A stretch of DNA of 64,000 nt from the NCBI GenBank assembly GCA_029268515.1, contig JAQWNP010000016.1, positions 124,001-188,000 of the forward strand, given 5' to 3'. The position numbers and the translations under genes are program-made. Positions 1 to 9,764 of the stretch are shown here, piece after piece (position 1 is the stretch's first letter; each line of letters begins with the position of its first letter). The DNA comes from Phycisphaerales bacterium (GTDB lineage Bacteria > Planctomycetota > Phycisphaerae > Phycisphaerales > SM1A02). The notes below the pieces were generated by a model that was not told where the DNA came from, searched no databases, and worked only from the letters and a program-made list of their open reading frames with translations.

Positions 1-2
1 TT

Positions 3-776
3 CGTACTGCCATTGTCCCAATCGTGCTTATTAAAAATCCAGTTGGCAAAGAGTGGCGAGGGACTATCGCGCCCACAAATTGGGAACAATGGTGGATGAG
101 CTACGGTGCATTTATTAACCACTTCGCTGGCATGGCCGCTGAATTGGATATTGACATCCTTTCCATCGGAAGTGAGTTGAACTCAACTGAAGATCAAGAG
201 CAACATTGGACTCATGTTGCTGCTGCTACACGAAAAATATTCTCCGGCACAATGACCTACACCGCAAATTGGGATCGATATGAGAAAGTAAAATTTTGGA
301 ATCTTGTCGATGCCATCAGCATTAGTGCCTACTTTGAGTTAGTAGAAAATCCAGAACAACAAAACGTATTAATGATGTCCGAAGCCTGGGGAAAAATTGC
401 CACTAAAATCGCTGACTTTGCCAAGACACAGGGCCGACCACTTCTGCTCATGGAAGTCGGATATCCATCTGTACCATGGGCAGCCCTTCATCCATGGAAC
501 TACCAGCCCGGCGATCTCAAAGAATCTGATCCTGAAACCCAAGCTCGAGCCTATGAGGCCTTTCTCACAATTTGGACGGCAAAGCTCACGGCTCAGGCCT
601 GCCCCGTACAGGGGTTCTTCCTCTACCACTGGGATCCGTACCACAGCGGCGGCTCACGGGATTTTGGCTATGGCATTGACGGAAAGCCTGCCAAAACGCT
701 CATCCGAGATGCCTTCCAGCAGATCAAATCAGAGATCCGAAAAAACCAAGCAAAGCCTCAATCTCTGGCAGATTGA
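3..776 (+). CDS. GH113-like glycoside hydrolase, 5' truncated by window edge
   Basis: The C-terminal part of a TIM-barrel glycosidase resembling family GH113 (endo-beta-mannanase type). The reading frame stays open to the left edge, so the GTG at 24 is probably internal and the start lies outside the window. Two acidic landmarks fit this clan: a Glu in the segment SIGSELN, the place of the general acid/base, and a Glu in LLMEVGYPS, the place of the nucleophile. A WDPY segment near the C-terminus fits the last barrel strand. A secretion signal, if any, would be outside the window. Substrate cannot be told from sequence; mannan or another beta-glycan is likely. The next gene, aspS, follows after 88 bases and is unrelated in function. 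Confidence 0.7.
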   Translation, partial: RTAIVPIVLIKNPVGKEWRGTIAPTNWEQWWMSYGAFINHFAGMAAELDIDILSIGSELNSTEDQEQHWTHVAAATRKIFSGTMTYTANWDRYEKVKFWNLVDAISISAYFELVENPEQQNVLMMSEAWGKIATKIADFAKTQGRPLLLMEVGYPSVPWAALHPWNYQPGDLKESDPETQARAYEAFLTIWTAKLTAQACPVQGFFLYHWDPYHSGGSRDFGYGIDGKPAKTLIRDAFQQIKSEIRKNQAKPQSLAD

Positions 777-864
777 ACGTTCCTCGCTAGGATGTGCCAG
801 CGTTCTGTCTTCGTCCTGATCCAATCAGCCCCAAGCAGCCCAACTGGGCAACCACCCTATTCCA

Positions 865-2661
865 ATGAACAAAAGAACTCATATGTGCGGCGAGCTTCGA
901 GAAACCGATTCCGGCTCACATGTCACTATCAGCGGCTGGATTGCTACCTATCGAGATCAGGGCAAAGGCCTCATCTTCCTGGACCTTCGAGATCGCACCG
1001 GTATTACCCAGGTTGTCTTTGATCTAGAGGATGTCGATGAAGAGCTGGTTACGACTGCAAAGAGTCTCCGCCGCGAGTTTGTAGTGAGCATCACCGGCAT
1101 GGTGCGGGAACGTGAAGGCAAGGCCAATCAAAAACTTGCAACCGGCGCCATTGAAGTAAGAGCAGACAAGCTTGAAGTCCTCAGTCGCAGTGATAATCCA
1201 CCGATTCTTCCTGACGAACACGAAGCTGAAAAAATCTCTGAAGATATTCGACTCAAGTATCGGTATATCGATCTGCGGCGTAAGCGAATGCAGGATATCC
1301 TCACCACTCGACATCGAATCACACAACTAACAAGATCGTTCTTTGGTGAAAATGGTTTCATTGAAGTTGAAACACCACTTCTGATTAAACCGACACCAGA
1401 AGGAGCGCGTGACTTTATTGTGCCTTCGCGCGTCAAGCCAGGATCGTGGTATGTACTCCCACAAAGTCCACAGATCTTTAAGCAAATTTTGATGATTGGT
1501 GGCCTCGATCGATACATGCAGATTTGCAAGTGCCTTCGAGATGAAGATCCTCGTGCCGATCGTCAGGCAGAGTTCACTCAAATCGATCTCGAAATGAGTT
1601 TTGTGGATCGAGATGATGTAATGGACATGACGTCGAGTTTCGTACGTTTACTATTCAAAGAACTGAAGGGTATAGACGTTGGCCTGATCCCAACAATGAG
1701 CTATGCCGATGCGATGAGCCGCTTTGGTAGTGATCGCCCCGACCTTCGCTTTGACCTTGAGCTTCACGATGCCACTGATCTTGCGAGCAAGACAGAGTTC
1801 CGCGTTTTCACTGAAGCAATTGGATTAGAAAATGGTGTTGTCAAAGCACTGGTTGTACCGAACGGGGTCGACAAACTAACTCGCAAGAATCTTGATGGCT
1901 ATGGAGAGATTGCCAAAACCTATGGTGCAGGTGGATTGCCGACATCAAAGTTCACAGGACAAGGTGAGCACGGCGGTTTCGAAACTGGTATTGCCAAGTT
2001 CCTTGCTCCCATTGCAGGTGAGCTCGCTGCATCACTCAATCTCAAGCACGGTGATATTGTTGTCTTTACCGCTGATCGTGCCAACATCGCCAACACGGCA
2101 CTGGGTCAAGTAAGATTACAAATTGGCCGAGATTTAGATCTGATCGACGAGACCCAATTCAAGTTACTTTGGGTTGTTGACTTTCCGATGTTTGAACGCG
2201 ATGAGGAAACGGGCCATTGGACGAGTTTGCACCACCCCTTTACCGCCCCCATGCCAGGCCAGGTTGGTGTGCTTGATTCTGATCCGGGTGCCTGCATCTC
2301 GGCTGGATATGATCTGGTTATCAATGGTTCAGAAGCAGCCGGAGGCTCTGTTCGTATCCATGATCAAGATGTCCAAGCCAAGGTTTTCTCACTTTTAGGG
2401 CTCACTCCAGAAGATGCTTCAACAAAATTTGGTTTCTTATTGGAAGCCTTGAGATATGGAGCCCCACCACACGGTGGCATTGCCTTCGGATTGGATCGTT
2501 TGACGATGCTCTTCTGTGATACTGATAATATTCGTGACGTCATTGCCTTCCCCAAAACTGGCAGTGGCTTAGATCTCATGTCAGAAGCACCTGGACCTGT
2601 TGATGATGAGCAACTCGCCGAACTGCGTGTTTGTGTCATGGAACCAGACACTGCTTCCTAA
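865..2661 (+). CDS. aspS: Aspartyl-tRNA synthetase
   Basis: Class II synthetase charging tRNA-Asp (or tRNA-Asp/Asn if non-discriminating) in the cytoplasm; 598 residues, the usual length of the bacterial-type enzyme. Visible in order: an N-terminal OB-fold anticodon domain (about 1-110) with GLIFLDLRDRTGITQVVF, class II motif 1 around RYIDLRRKRM and FIEVETPLL, the bacterial insert domain in the middle third, motif 2 with KCLRDEDPRADRQAEFTQ, and motif 3 near the end with GIAFGLDRLTMLF. ATG 865 gives the expected N-terminus. Whether the organism also charges Asn through this enzyme cannot be decided here because asnS and gatCAB are not in the window. Confidence 0.97.
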   Translation: MNKRTHMCGELRETDSGSHVTISGWIATYRDQGKGLIFLDLRDRTGITQVVFDLEDVDEELVTTAKSLRREFVVSITGMVREREGKANQKLATGAIEVRADKLEVLSRSDNPPILPDEHEAEKISEDIRLKYRYIDLRRKRMQDILTTRHRITQLTRSFFGENGFIEVETPLLIKPTPEGARDFIVPSRVKPGSWYVLPQSPQIFKQILMIGGLDRYMQICKCLRDEDPRADRQAEFTQIDLEMSFVDRDDVMDMTSSFVRLLFKELKGIDVGLIPTMSYADAMSRFGSDRPDLRFDLELHDATDLASKTEFRVFTEAIGLENGVVKALVVPNGVDKLTRKNLDGYGEIAKTYGAGGLPTSKFTGQGEHGGFETGIAKFLAPIAGELAASLNLKHGDIVVFTADRANIANTALGQVRLQIGRDLDLIDETQFKLLWVVDFPMFERDEETGHWTSLHHPFTAPMPGQVGVLDSDPGACISAGYDLVINGSEAAGGSVRIHDQDVQAKVFSLLGLTPEDASTKFGFLLEALRYGAPPHGGIAFGLDRLTMLFCDTDNIRDVIAFPKTGSGLDLMSEAPGPVDDEQLAELRVCVMEPDTAS

Positions 2662-2692
2662 TGCCTCTCAAGACCTGTGACTGTTTTTTCTC

Positions 2693-4021
2693 ATGAGTAA
2701 AAACGCGATTCTAACACTACTGATTCTGATTGGCTTGGTTGCAGGCGCTCTTTTTGGTGAGTACATCCTCTTCCCTTCTGGGCAAGTTGGTGGCGATCAC
2801 TGGACAAAACAGCTTGGTGATTTGATTTTGATTCGACCGCTGAAGCTGCTGGTGATCCCCCTCATCTTCTTTAGCGTGGTATCAGGCATCACTCGAATTG
2901 GTGACCCCTCTCGGCTTGGCTTGGTTGGTGGCGCAACCATCATTTATTACATCACAACGATGTTGCTTGCCGTCATCCTTGGGACGGCACTCGTTTCTTG
3001 GGTTGCACCTGGCGTCAGCCCACACGATCAACAACTTGCACTTATCAGCCAAGGCGAGGCTGCTTTTAATGACAGCACCAATCTTCAAAGCAAAGTCAGC
3101 AACCAGACGATGGGTTCCGCCTGGACAAATATCCTACGGCAGTTGATACCAGACAATGTCATCAAGGAAATGTCAGATGGCAGACCCTTGGGCGTCATCG
3201 TCTTTGCCATTGGATTTGGGCTGGCGCTGGCCTGGGGACGAGAACGCACGAAGGCCGCAAGAAAGGTCATGGATGCTTGTTTTGAAGGCATGATGATCTT
3301 TGTTCAGTGGATTATTTGGCTCACGCCTATTGGTGTATTTTTCTTGGTCTCATGGTCTGTTGGCCAACTTGGTCTGACAAACATTGCTGGGCCAATTGGA
3401 AAATACATGCTTGTGGTGCTTGTCGGGCTCGCAATTCACGGATTGATTGTTCTTCCAATCGTGCTAACAATCTTCGGACGAACAAATCCATACCAATTCC
3501 TATGGCAGATGCGAAGAGCATTACTGACCGCATTTGGCACCGACTCTAGCTCTGCCACACTGCCAGTCACGATGGATACAGCCGAAAATGAGGGGCGATG
3601 TTCTAAACGAGCCTCGAATTTTGTATTACCACTGGGCTCGACAATCAACATGGATGGCACAGCCCTCTATGAAGCCGTCGCAGTCGTCTTTCTATTCCAG
3701 TTATATGGCTACGATCTCAGCATGGTTCAACTGACGATTGTCGTTATTACTGCGACACTAGCAGCAATCGGTGCTGCTGGCATTCCCTCAGCGGGCCTTG
3801 TTACGATGGTTGTGGTTATCTCTGCAGTCAATACCAGTCTTGCACCAACCGGCGTGGATCCGCTACCCATTGCTGCAATCGGCATTATTCTAGGTGTCGA
3901 TCGCATCTTGGACATGTGCCGAACAACAGTCAACGTGTGGGGTGACGCCACTGGCGCCAAGATTATTTCGCGATTGGCGCCCGATGAGCCCGTCAGTGAC
4001 GCATCAGATTCAGATATCTAA
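2693..4021 (+). CDS. Dicarboxylate/amino acid:cation symporter (DAACS/GltP family)
   Basis: Inner-membrane secondary transporter of the DAACS family (GltP, GltT, DctA), moving glutamate, aspartate or C4-dicarboxylates with Na+ or H+. The 442-residue length is typical. Family hallmarks are present: the serine-rich re-entrant loop DSSSATLP followed by the NMDGTALYEA stretch that binds cation and substrate, the GIPSAGLVTM segment of the second hairpin, and the Asp/Arg/Thr/Asn face in DRILDMCRTTVNVWGD. The Arg in DMCRTT is the residue that usually marks acidic substrates in this family. It begins 31 bases after aspS and ends 8 bases before the convergent trxB. Exact substrate is unknown. Confidence 0.93.
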   Translation: MSKNAILTLLILIGLVAGALFGEYILFPSGQVGGDHWTKQLGDLILIRPLKLLVIPLIFFSVVSGITRIGDPSRLGLVGGATIIYYITTMLLAVILGTALVSWVAPGVSPHDQQLALISQGEAAFNDSTNLQSKVSNQTMGSAWTNILRQLIPDNVIKEMSDGRPLGVIVFAIGFGLALAWGRERTKAARKVMDACFEGMMIFVQWIIWLTPIGVFFLVSWSVGQLGLTNIAGPIGKYMLVVLVGLAIHGLIVLPIVLTIFGRTNPYQFLWQMRRALLTAFGTDSSSATLPVTMDTAENEGRCSKRASNFVLPLGSTINMDGTALYEAVAVVFLFQLYGYDLSMVQLTIVVITATLAAIGAAGIPSAGLVTMVVVISAVNTSLAPTGVDPLPIAAIGIILGVDRILDMCRTTVNVWGDATGAKIISRLAPDEPVSDASDSDI

Positions 4022-4029
4022 AATGTGCT

Positions 4030-5004
4030 CTATTCGATGCCTTGGTCAGCCAACCATCGCTCCGCATCAAGTGCCGCCTGACACCCCATGCCCGCTGCAG
4101 TAACCGCTTGTCGATAGACGCTATCAGCAACATCACCAGCAGCGAAGACACCAGGTAAATTTGTATGACTCGTACGTGTTTCAAGCTTCACGTACTTCTT
4201 GTCATCCATCGCAATTGATGTTCCCTCCAGAAACTCTGACGCTGGCGTGTGCCCGATCGCGACAAACATTCCCGTTACTTCAACTTGGGACTTCTCACCA
4301 GTAACAGTATCTTCTAATAAGACGGCACTGATTCGGTCTTCACCAAGCACATCGATGACCTGCTTATTCCAAAGCACCTCAGCATTCTCGGCATTGAGAA
4401 CACGATCTTGCATCGTTTTAGAGGCGCGGAATTCTGATCTCCTGTGAATCACATAGACCGTTGATGCAAATTTAGTCAGATAGCTTGCTTCTTCCATTGC
4501 CGAGTCACCGCCACCAATAACCGCCAATGGTTGATCACGGAACATAGGCAAGGCGCCATCGCAAACAGCACATGCACTCACGCCCCCGCCACTTTGAGCC
4601 AGCCTCATTTCATTCTCAAGGCCCAGCCAATTTGCAGTCGCACCAGTTGCAATAATCACCGCATGCGCAGACAAGGTCTGGCCGTTGGCCTGAGTCAATT
4701 TAAGCGGTGTTGATGAAAAATCACAGGAAACAACATCATCCTCGATGATCTTAGTTTCAAAACGCTCTGCCTGGCTACGAAAGGCAGCCATCATGTCAGG
4801 ACCGCTCACACCTTCAGGAAAGCCAGGATAATTTTCAACATCAGTGGTCAGCATAAGTTGCCCACCTGGCAGCACCGGTGCAGGGTTTGATTTTGGCACA
4901 CCAACACAAACAACTGGCGAGAGATTAGCCCTTGCTGCATAGATCGCCGCTGTCCAGGCTGCTGGACCACTTCCAATAATGATGACCTTGCATACTTCTG
5001 TCAT
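4030..5004 (-). CDS. trxB: Thioredoxin reductase (NADPH)
   Basis: FAD-dependent thioredoxin-disulfide reductase, 324 residues, normal for the low-molecular-weight bacterial type. The N-terminal GSGPAAWTAAIYAARA binds FAD, the redox pair is CAVC (C145 and C148), GGGDSAMEEA is the NADPH Rossmann loop, and GVFAAGDVAD is the C-terminal FAD motif. The redox loop reads CAVC where most homologues have CATC, a mild variant. It is transcribed against the upstream symporter and reduces thioredoxin for cytoplasmic thiol balance. The window also holds a membrane protein with a thioredoxin-like tail (23205-24332), but nothing ties the two together. Confidence 0.95.
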   Translation of the reverse strand: MTEVCKVIIIGSGPAAWTAAIYAARANLSPVVCVGVPKSNPAPVLPGGQLMLTTDVENYPGFPEGVSGPDMMAAFRSQAERFETKIIEDDVVSCDFSSTPLKLTQANGQTLSAHAVIIATGATANWLGLENEMRLAQSGGGVSACAVCDGALPMFRDQPLAVIGGGDSAMEEASYLTKFASTVYVIHRRSEFRASKTMQDRVLNAENAEVLWNKQVIDVLGEDRISAVLLEDTVTGEKSQVEVTGMFVAIGHTPASEFLEGTSIAMDDKKYVKLETRTSHTNLPGVFAAGDVADSVYRQAVTAAGMGCQAALDAERWLADQGIE

Positions 5005-5072
5005 TGAAAACCTATCAAGTCAGTTGGCCTAGGGGCAGATGAACAAGTCAAAACAATTTACACAAAATACTT

Positions 5073-6524
5073 TTAGGATGACTGCGAAGCTTCCCGAACA
5101 ATTGTTCTCACTGGTGGCCAGATGACAACATCACCGGTTGCACCAATAGGCACATGTTCTGCAGCAAGTCCATCCTCATGGTCTTGCCCAACGCTGTAAA
5201 GTAAACCCGAACCTCTCTTAAGCCAGACTCGACCCAGCGAAGTATCAAGAGCGCGCCTGGCTGCGACATACCTGTAAATCAGAGGGTCAAATTTCAGGTC
5301 AAACGCGTCAACGTTTGATCTCTTCCGCGTATAGGTCGGGTAGATCTTTTCACTGTCATTCGGATAGTTACCGTACTCTTTGTGATAGGCACAGAGCCCC
5401 GCAGAGATCGCAGTACCGTTTACTTGCACAATCAGTAGATTTCGAATCGCAAACAGCTCTTTGATGTCTCGAATGGCATAAAGAACAGCGGCATAGCGAA
5501 CTGGATTTGTACGATCGAACTCTGACTTCCTTTCCAGTATTGGATCGTATTCCTGCACACGCCAGCGGCGCCACCAGTCGTCATAAATCAATATTAAATG
5601 CCGGTGAGCCTCTTTACGGGGACTATGAAGTGCTGCCACCTTCTCCCAACGGCGAGCTGCACCAAAACGTGTCAATGGTTCAGATTCGGCCTGGATATCT
5701 GTAAATACCTTACGGAACATCTGTGGGTCTGCTTTGCCACTGTTTTCATCAAAGACCAGATCGATGAGCCCAGTCGAAACAATTCGATCTCCCTCTGGCA
5801 TCGTCAGGCGATTACGAGTTGGCTGCAAGAATGGAATATCTTCTCGACCAAAGTCCTGATATATCTTGCCTGGCATCTCATCAAGATAGGTGTAAAAGAT
5901 GTCTCGGAGGATACTAAGTGAATCAGAGAGCATCGTGATAGCAAATACTTTTTCAGCAAAGAAATCACGATCACAGAGCATTCGATAAACCCGTAAGCTG
6001 GCAACGATTTGCTTTTGAGCATCCTCAAAATTCTTCGCTTCACATAGCCGGTAGTGATTCGCTGTTGAGAATGCAGCTATGACTCGCATGGCCTTGAGGT
6101 ACGGAAACTCACTTCGGCGAAGATTACCTTCGACTCCGATTTCAATGTGTAGTCCCCGAGATTGGTAAACACTATCAACTGAGCTCTTCCCATAAGGCAG
6201 CCCAATGATATTACGATCTCCAGACTTTAAAATGGCCTCTGCCATTGCCTGGTTTCCTTCCGCCCAAGCACTGACCTGATCCCAACCTTCCATGCCAGGC
6301 CAGATTGTGGTTTGATTGAAATTGGGACCAATTTCAAAAGGTGGGGGCGAGAGTTCAAGATAAGCATCGAACAGAATGCGGTATGACTTGCTTTGTTCGG
6401 TACCGTCAACCTGAGGGCTGCTATTGAGTTGCTCTACGATGTCGGAGAATTCTTCCTGTCCCAGGGCGACCGTACCCCAGGAAAGTAAGACTATCAAAAT
6501 CATGTGAAAACGAAGGAGGGGCAT
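5073..6524 (-). CDS. Exported protein of unknown function with pseudopilin-like tail
   Basis: Not assigned to a family. The 483-residue product begins with a short charged stretch and a hydrophobic run ending in a plausible signal-peptidase I site (about residues 1-22, cut near ALGQ-EE), so it should be exported. An in-frame ATG at codon 8 could be the true start. The last ~110 residues have the pattern AYHKEYGNYP, then FDLKFDPLIYRY, then LLYSVGQDHEDG and a WPP ending. This is a layout seen at the C-termini of many planctomycete surface proteins and reminiscent of type II secretion pseudopilin G tails. The rest is helical and featureless to the eye. It stands alone between trxB and the divergent aminotransferase. 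Confidence 0.6.
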   Translation of the reverse strand: MPLLRFHMILIVLLSWGTVALGQEEFSDIVEQLNSSPQVDGTEQSKSYRILFDAYLELSPPPFEIGPNFNQTTIWPGMEGWDQVSAWAEGNQAMAEAILKSGDRNIIGLPYGKSSVDSVYQSRGLHIEIGVEGNLRRSEFPYLKAMRVIAAFSTANHYRLCEAKNFEDAQKQIVASLRVYRMLCDRDFFAEKVFAITMLSDSLSILRDIFYTYLDEMPGKIYQDFGREDIPFLQPTRNRLTMPEGDRIVSTGLIDLVFDENSGKADPQMFRKVFTDIQAESEPLTRFGAARRWEKVAALHSPRKEAHRHLILIYDDWWRRWRVQEYDPILERKSEFDRTNPVRYAAVLYAIRDIKELFAIRNLLIVQVNGTAISAGLCAYHKEYGNYPNDSEKIYPTYTRKRSNVDAFDLKFDPLIYRYVAARRALDTSLGRVWLKRGSGLLYSVGQDHEDGLAAEHVPIGATGDVVIWPPVRTIVREASQSS

Positions 6525-6694
6525 CGCGGGGCCCTTTCTGTAGATAAAGGAAGCTGTTTCAGCATTCTAGTGTGACCAGTCAGTGGAAGGCAAAAAGCGA
6601 CAATTAACACATCGTCCACGGCGTGCGGATATGATCGTCGCGCATTCTTTGAGTAGGCCGCGTAGGCCGCCGTGTAGCCTTGACGGAGCCCCGT

Positions 6695-7912
6695 ATGTCT
6701 ATGTTTCGACCCTCCCAGAGAGGTGCTACTTCACCATCCTCACCGATTCGACGCCTCGCTGTATTGGCAGATGAGGCAGCCAAACGGGGGGTGACCGTAC
6801 ACCACCTTAATATTGGTCAACCCGATATCAAGACCCCACAATGCATGCTCGATGCCTATCGGAACTATGACGAATCCGTTATTGAATATGCACCAAGCGA
6901 CGGCTATCTGCAGTTTCGTGATCAACTGGCAAACTACTATCAGAACCTGCTAGGAAAGTCCCCCATTAAGACTGATGATATTGTCGTCACAACGGGTGGG
7001 TCTGAAGCGCTCCTCTTCACATTTGCAGCAATCTGCGACCCTGATGATGAGATCCTCGTTTGCGAACCTTTCTATACCAACTACGCCGGCTTTGCCCACC
7101 TACTGTCAATTAAGACCAAGCCAGTAACAACCTGCGCAGAGGATGGATATCGCATCGATATTAATCAAGTGAGAGATGCCATTACCGAACGCACACGTGC
7201 GATCACCATTCCTTCTCCTGGAAATCCCACTGGTTTGGTTCTCACCCAAGATGAACTACAGGCACTTGTTGATTTATGCCGTGAGCACAATCTCTTCTAC
7301 ATTAGTGATGAGGTGTACAGGGACTTTGTCTACAACCTTCCAGAAGGAGTAAGAGCGCCGAGCTCTCTCTCATGTCATGGAGATCTGGAACACGTTGTGG
7401 TGATTGACTCTGTCTCTAAGAGATACAGCGCATGTGGCAGCCGCATCGGGTGGCTCGCAACAACCAACAAGGCTATTCGTGATGCTGCACTATGCTATGG
7501 TCAGGCGAGACTGTCCCCCGCGACAGTCGATCAATATGCTTCCATGGCTGCACTTCAAACTCCAGAATCTTATTTCACTGAGGCTCGCCGCGAATACATG
7601 AAACGCCGCGATCTACTGGTCGAGGGGCTGGTACGCATCGGCATCAAATGCACAAAGCCAGACGGTGCCTTTTACCTTGCAGCGCAATTACCAGTAAGCG
7701 ATGCCGAAGACTTTTGCCGCTTTCTTCTTAATGAACACAGTCTTGATGGCGAGACAGTCATGCTGGCGCCCCTTGCAGGCTTCTATGCCACCGAAGGAAT
7801 GGGAATGAATGAAGTTCGGATTGCATATGTTCTCGAATCAAGCAAACTAAAGCGATGTATCGACATCCTTGAATCTGCGCTCGCAGCATATAAAGTCAAA
7901 ACACAGAACTAA
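6695..7912 (+). CDS. PLP-dependent class I/II aminotransferase (AspC-like)
   Basis: Fold-type I aminotransferase of the aspartate aminotransferase superfamily, about 405 residues. Landmarks: NIGQPDIKTP at the N-terminus, the cofactor-contacting GGSEALLF, PGNPTGLVL, ISDEVYRDF, and the PLP lysine in SVSKRYSACGSRIGW (K242 counted from this start). The frame is also open from a TTG at 6680, but ATG 6695 has a GGAG eight bases upstream and is preferred. Family members include aspartate, aromatic and N-succinyl-diaminopimelate aminotransferases; the specific substrate cannot be read off. It lies 64 bases before another PLP enzyme on the same strand. Confidence 0.88.
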   Translation: MSMFRPSQRGATSPSSPIRRLAVLADEAAKRGVTVHHLNIGQPDIKTPQCMLDAYRNYDESVIEYAPSDGYLQFRDQLANYYQNLLGKSPIKTDDIVVTTGGSEALLFTFAAICDPDDEILVCEPFYTNYAGFAHLLSIKTKPVTTCAEDGYRIDINQVRDAITERTRAITIPSPGNPTGLVLTQDELQALVDLCREHNLFYISDEVYRDFVYNLPEGVRAPSSLSCHGDLEHVVVIDSVSKRYSACGSRIGWLATTNKAIRDAALCYGQARLSPATVDQYASMAALQTPESYFTEARREYMKRRDLLVEGLVRIGIKCTKPDGAFYLAAQLPVSDAEDFCRFLLNEHSLDGETVMLAPLAGFYATEGMGMNEVRIAYVLESSKLKRCIDILESALAAYKVKTQN

Positions 7913-7976
7913 GTAACTCGATACAACATGATCGGCCTTTTAGGAACGCACATTAAAGATCTGGTCGCCAATCAAT

Positions 7977-9179
7977 ATGTCACGTATTTATTTTGACAAC
8001 GCAGCAACGAGTTACCCTAAACCACCAGCTGTAACTGATGCAATCGTACATTTCTCGAAAATGTGCGGTGCCAGCCCCGGGCGCGGAGCCTATGCCGAAT
8101 CACGACTGGCATCGAGTGAGCTTGAGCGTTGTCGAGACAATATCAATTCGCTCATCAATGGTGAAAATCCGAAGCACGTCATTTTCACACTCAATACAAC
8201 AGACGCTCTCAATCTTGCGATCTACGGAATCTACCAGTCACATCTCAAGTCAAGTTCTTCACGAAGACTTCATATGGTTTCAACGGTGATGGATCACAAT
8301 TCAGTGCTTCGTCCCTTTCACGCCCTAAAAGATCAAGGCGTTGATGTCACCTTCGTTGAGGGCGATCCTCAATCAGGATTGGTTGATCCTGACGAATTTG
8401 CAGCTGCTCTCACGCCACAGACATGCCTCGCCGCTGTGATCCATGGTTCAAATGTCACCGGCACCGTCCAGAACATCGCGGCAATCGGTGACCGCTGCCG
8501 ATCAAAACAAGTACCACTCTTAGTAGATGCGGCCCAAACGATTGGGCACCAGCCCATTGATGTCCAAGCGATGGGGATCGATCTTCTTGCGTTCCCTGGG
8601 CACAAAGGTTTACTTGGCCCTCTCGGTACTGGCGGCTTGTACATTCGACCAGGTATGGAACCGTTCTTGGAGCCCTACCGACAAGGTGGCACAGGCAGTG
8701 CAAGCGAAGCCCCCTATCAGCCAATAGTCATGCCCGATAAATTTGAATGTGGCTCTCATAACACACTGGGCCTTATTGGCCTATCTGAAGCAATTACATG
8801 GATCAAAAAAGAGACGCCCGCTGCACTGTGGCGTCAGGAATGTATACAAATAGAGCAGATGCTTGATGGCCTTAGAACACTAGAGGATGTCCAGCTTCTG
8901 GGCCCGCAGGGGCTCGAAAATCGGTGCGGCGTCTTCTCTATCATCGTCAAGAAGTTAACGCCGGAAGAAGTCTCTCAAAAACTTGAGCAAGAGCACGGCA
9001 TACTCACCAGAAGTGGCTTGCATTGTGCCCCATTTGCCCATCAACAAATGGGATCCTCTTGTCATCATGGCGCTACACGGCTGAGCCTGGGTCCATTTCT
9101 GACTAGAGATAACATTGAACACGCTTTGCAAGCAATATCTGAAATAAGTCGAACCACAACCGTTGTTGCCATTGCCTAG
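7977..9179 (+). CDS. Class V aminotransferase, cysteine desulfurase-like
   Basis: PLP enzyme of fold type I, class V, 400 residues. The N-terminus IYFDNAATSYPKP is characteristic of the cysteine-desulfurase-like family. The PLP lysine is K210 in FPGHKGLLGPLGTGGLYI. A cysteine in SGLHCAPFAH (C350) occupies the place of the catalytic persulfide cysteine of SufS/CsdA-type enzymes. No IscU or SufU scaffold lies beside it, so a role in Fe-S assembly is not shown by context; some members of this subgroup act elsewhere in sulfur transfer. A small NFU-type Fe-S protein occurs 30 kb away. It ends 9 bases before the gmhA-like gene and may be cotranscribed with it. Confidence 0.88.
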   Translation: MSRIYFDNAATSYPKPPAVTDAIVHFSKMCGASPGRGAYAESRLASSELERCRDNINSLINGENPKHVIFTLNTTDALNLAIYGIYQSHLKSSSSRRLHMVSTVMDHNSVLRPFHALKDQGVDVTFVEGDPQSGLVDPDEFAAALTPQTCLAAVIHGSNVTGTVQNIAAIGDRCRSKQVPLLVDAAQTIGHQPIDVQAMGIDLLAFPGHKGLLGPLGTGGLYIRPGMEPFLEPYRQGGTGSASEAPYQPIVMPDKFECGSHNTLGLIGLSEAITWIKKETPAALWRQECIQIEQMLDGLRTLEDVQLLGPQGLENRCGVFSIIVKKLTPEEVSQKLEQEHGILTRSGLHCAPFAHQQMGSSCHHGATRLSLGPFLTRDNIEHALQAISEISRTTTVVAIA

Positions 9180-9188
9180 GAATGCCAC

Positions 9189-9764
9189 ATGTCACTAAAT
9201 GATCTGATTACCAAACGACTCAAGATCGCTGCCGAGACGATCACTTCATTGCAAAGAATTGGTGATGAACTTACCAAGGCTTGCGAACTTGCAATAGCAA
9301 CGATTGAGGGTGGCGGAATGATTGCCACCTGTGGAAATGGTGGCTCCGCTGCCCAAGCGCTCCATCTCGCGGAAGAGCTCATGGGGCGATACCGTGCCGA
9401 TCGCCGCCCCTTAGCGGGCGTGTGCTTGAACGCCGACCCCACACTTTTAACGTGTATCGCCAATGACTACGGGTTCGATGCTATCTTCGCTCGCCAGTGT
9501 GAAGCCCTTCTTAACGAGGGTGACCTCTTGCTTGTTTTTAGCACATCAGGAAAGAGTCCTAATATTATTCGAGCCTTAAAAACCGCTCGCTCTAAAGGCG
9601 CGAGAACCATGGGACTACTCGGCCCCAATGACAGCCCCTGTCACGAACTCTGTGACATTGCAATCTCAAGCCATGGCGCGGATACAGCCATGATCCAAGA
9701 TGCTCACCAGGTTGTATTACATCTACTTTGCGAAGCAATAGAGCAATCTATTTTGCAACCTTGA
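9189..9764 (+). CDS. gmhA: Phosphoheptose isomerase-like SIS-domain protein
   Basis: A 191-residue SIS-domain protein matching sedoheptulose-7-phosphate isomerase, which makes D-glycero-D-manno-heptose 7-phosphate for lipopolysaccharide inner core or S-layer glycans. Typical segments are CGNGGSAAQALHLAEEL, RYRADRRPLAGVCLNAD, LLVFSTSGKSPNIIRAL and the C-terminal HQVVLHLLCEAIE. An AGGA seven bases before ATG 9189 supports the start. Its 3' end overlaps the convergent rmlB by 17 bases. The other heptose genes (hldE, gmhB) are not in this window, so heptose synthesis is likely but not proven; DiaA-type relatives exist, but the RYRADRRPL stretch favours GmhA. Confidence 0.85.
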   Translation: MSLNDLITKRLKIAAETITSLQRIGDELTKACELAIATIEGGGMIATCGNGGSAAQALHLAEELMGRYRADRRPLAGVCLNADPTLLTCIANDYGFDAIFARQCEALLNEGDLLLVFSTSGKSPNIIRALKTARSKGARTMGLLGPNDSPCHELCDIAISSHGADTAMIQDAHQVVLHLLCEAIEQSILQP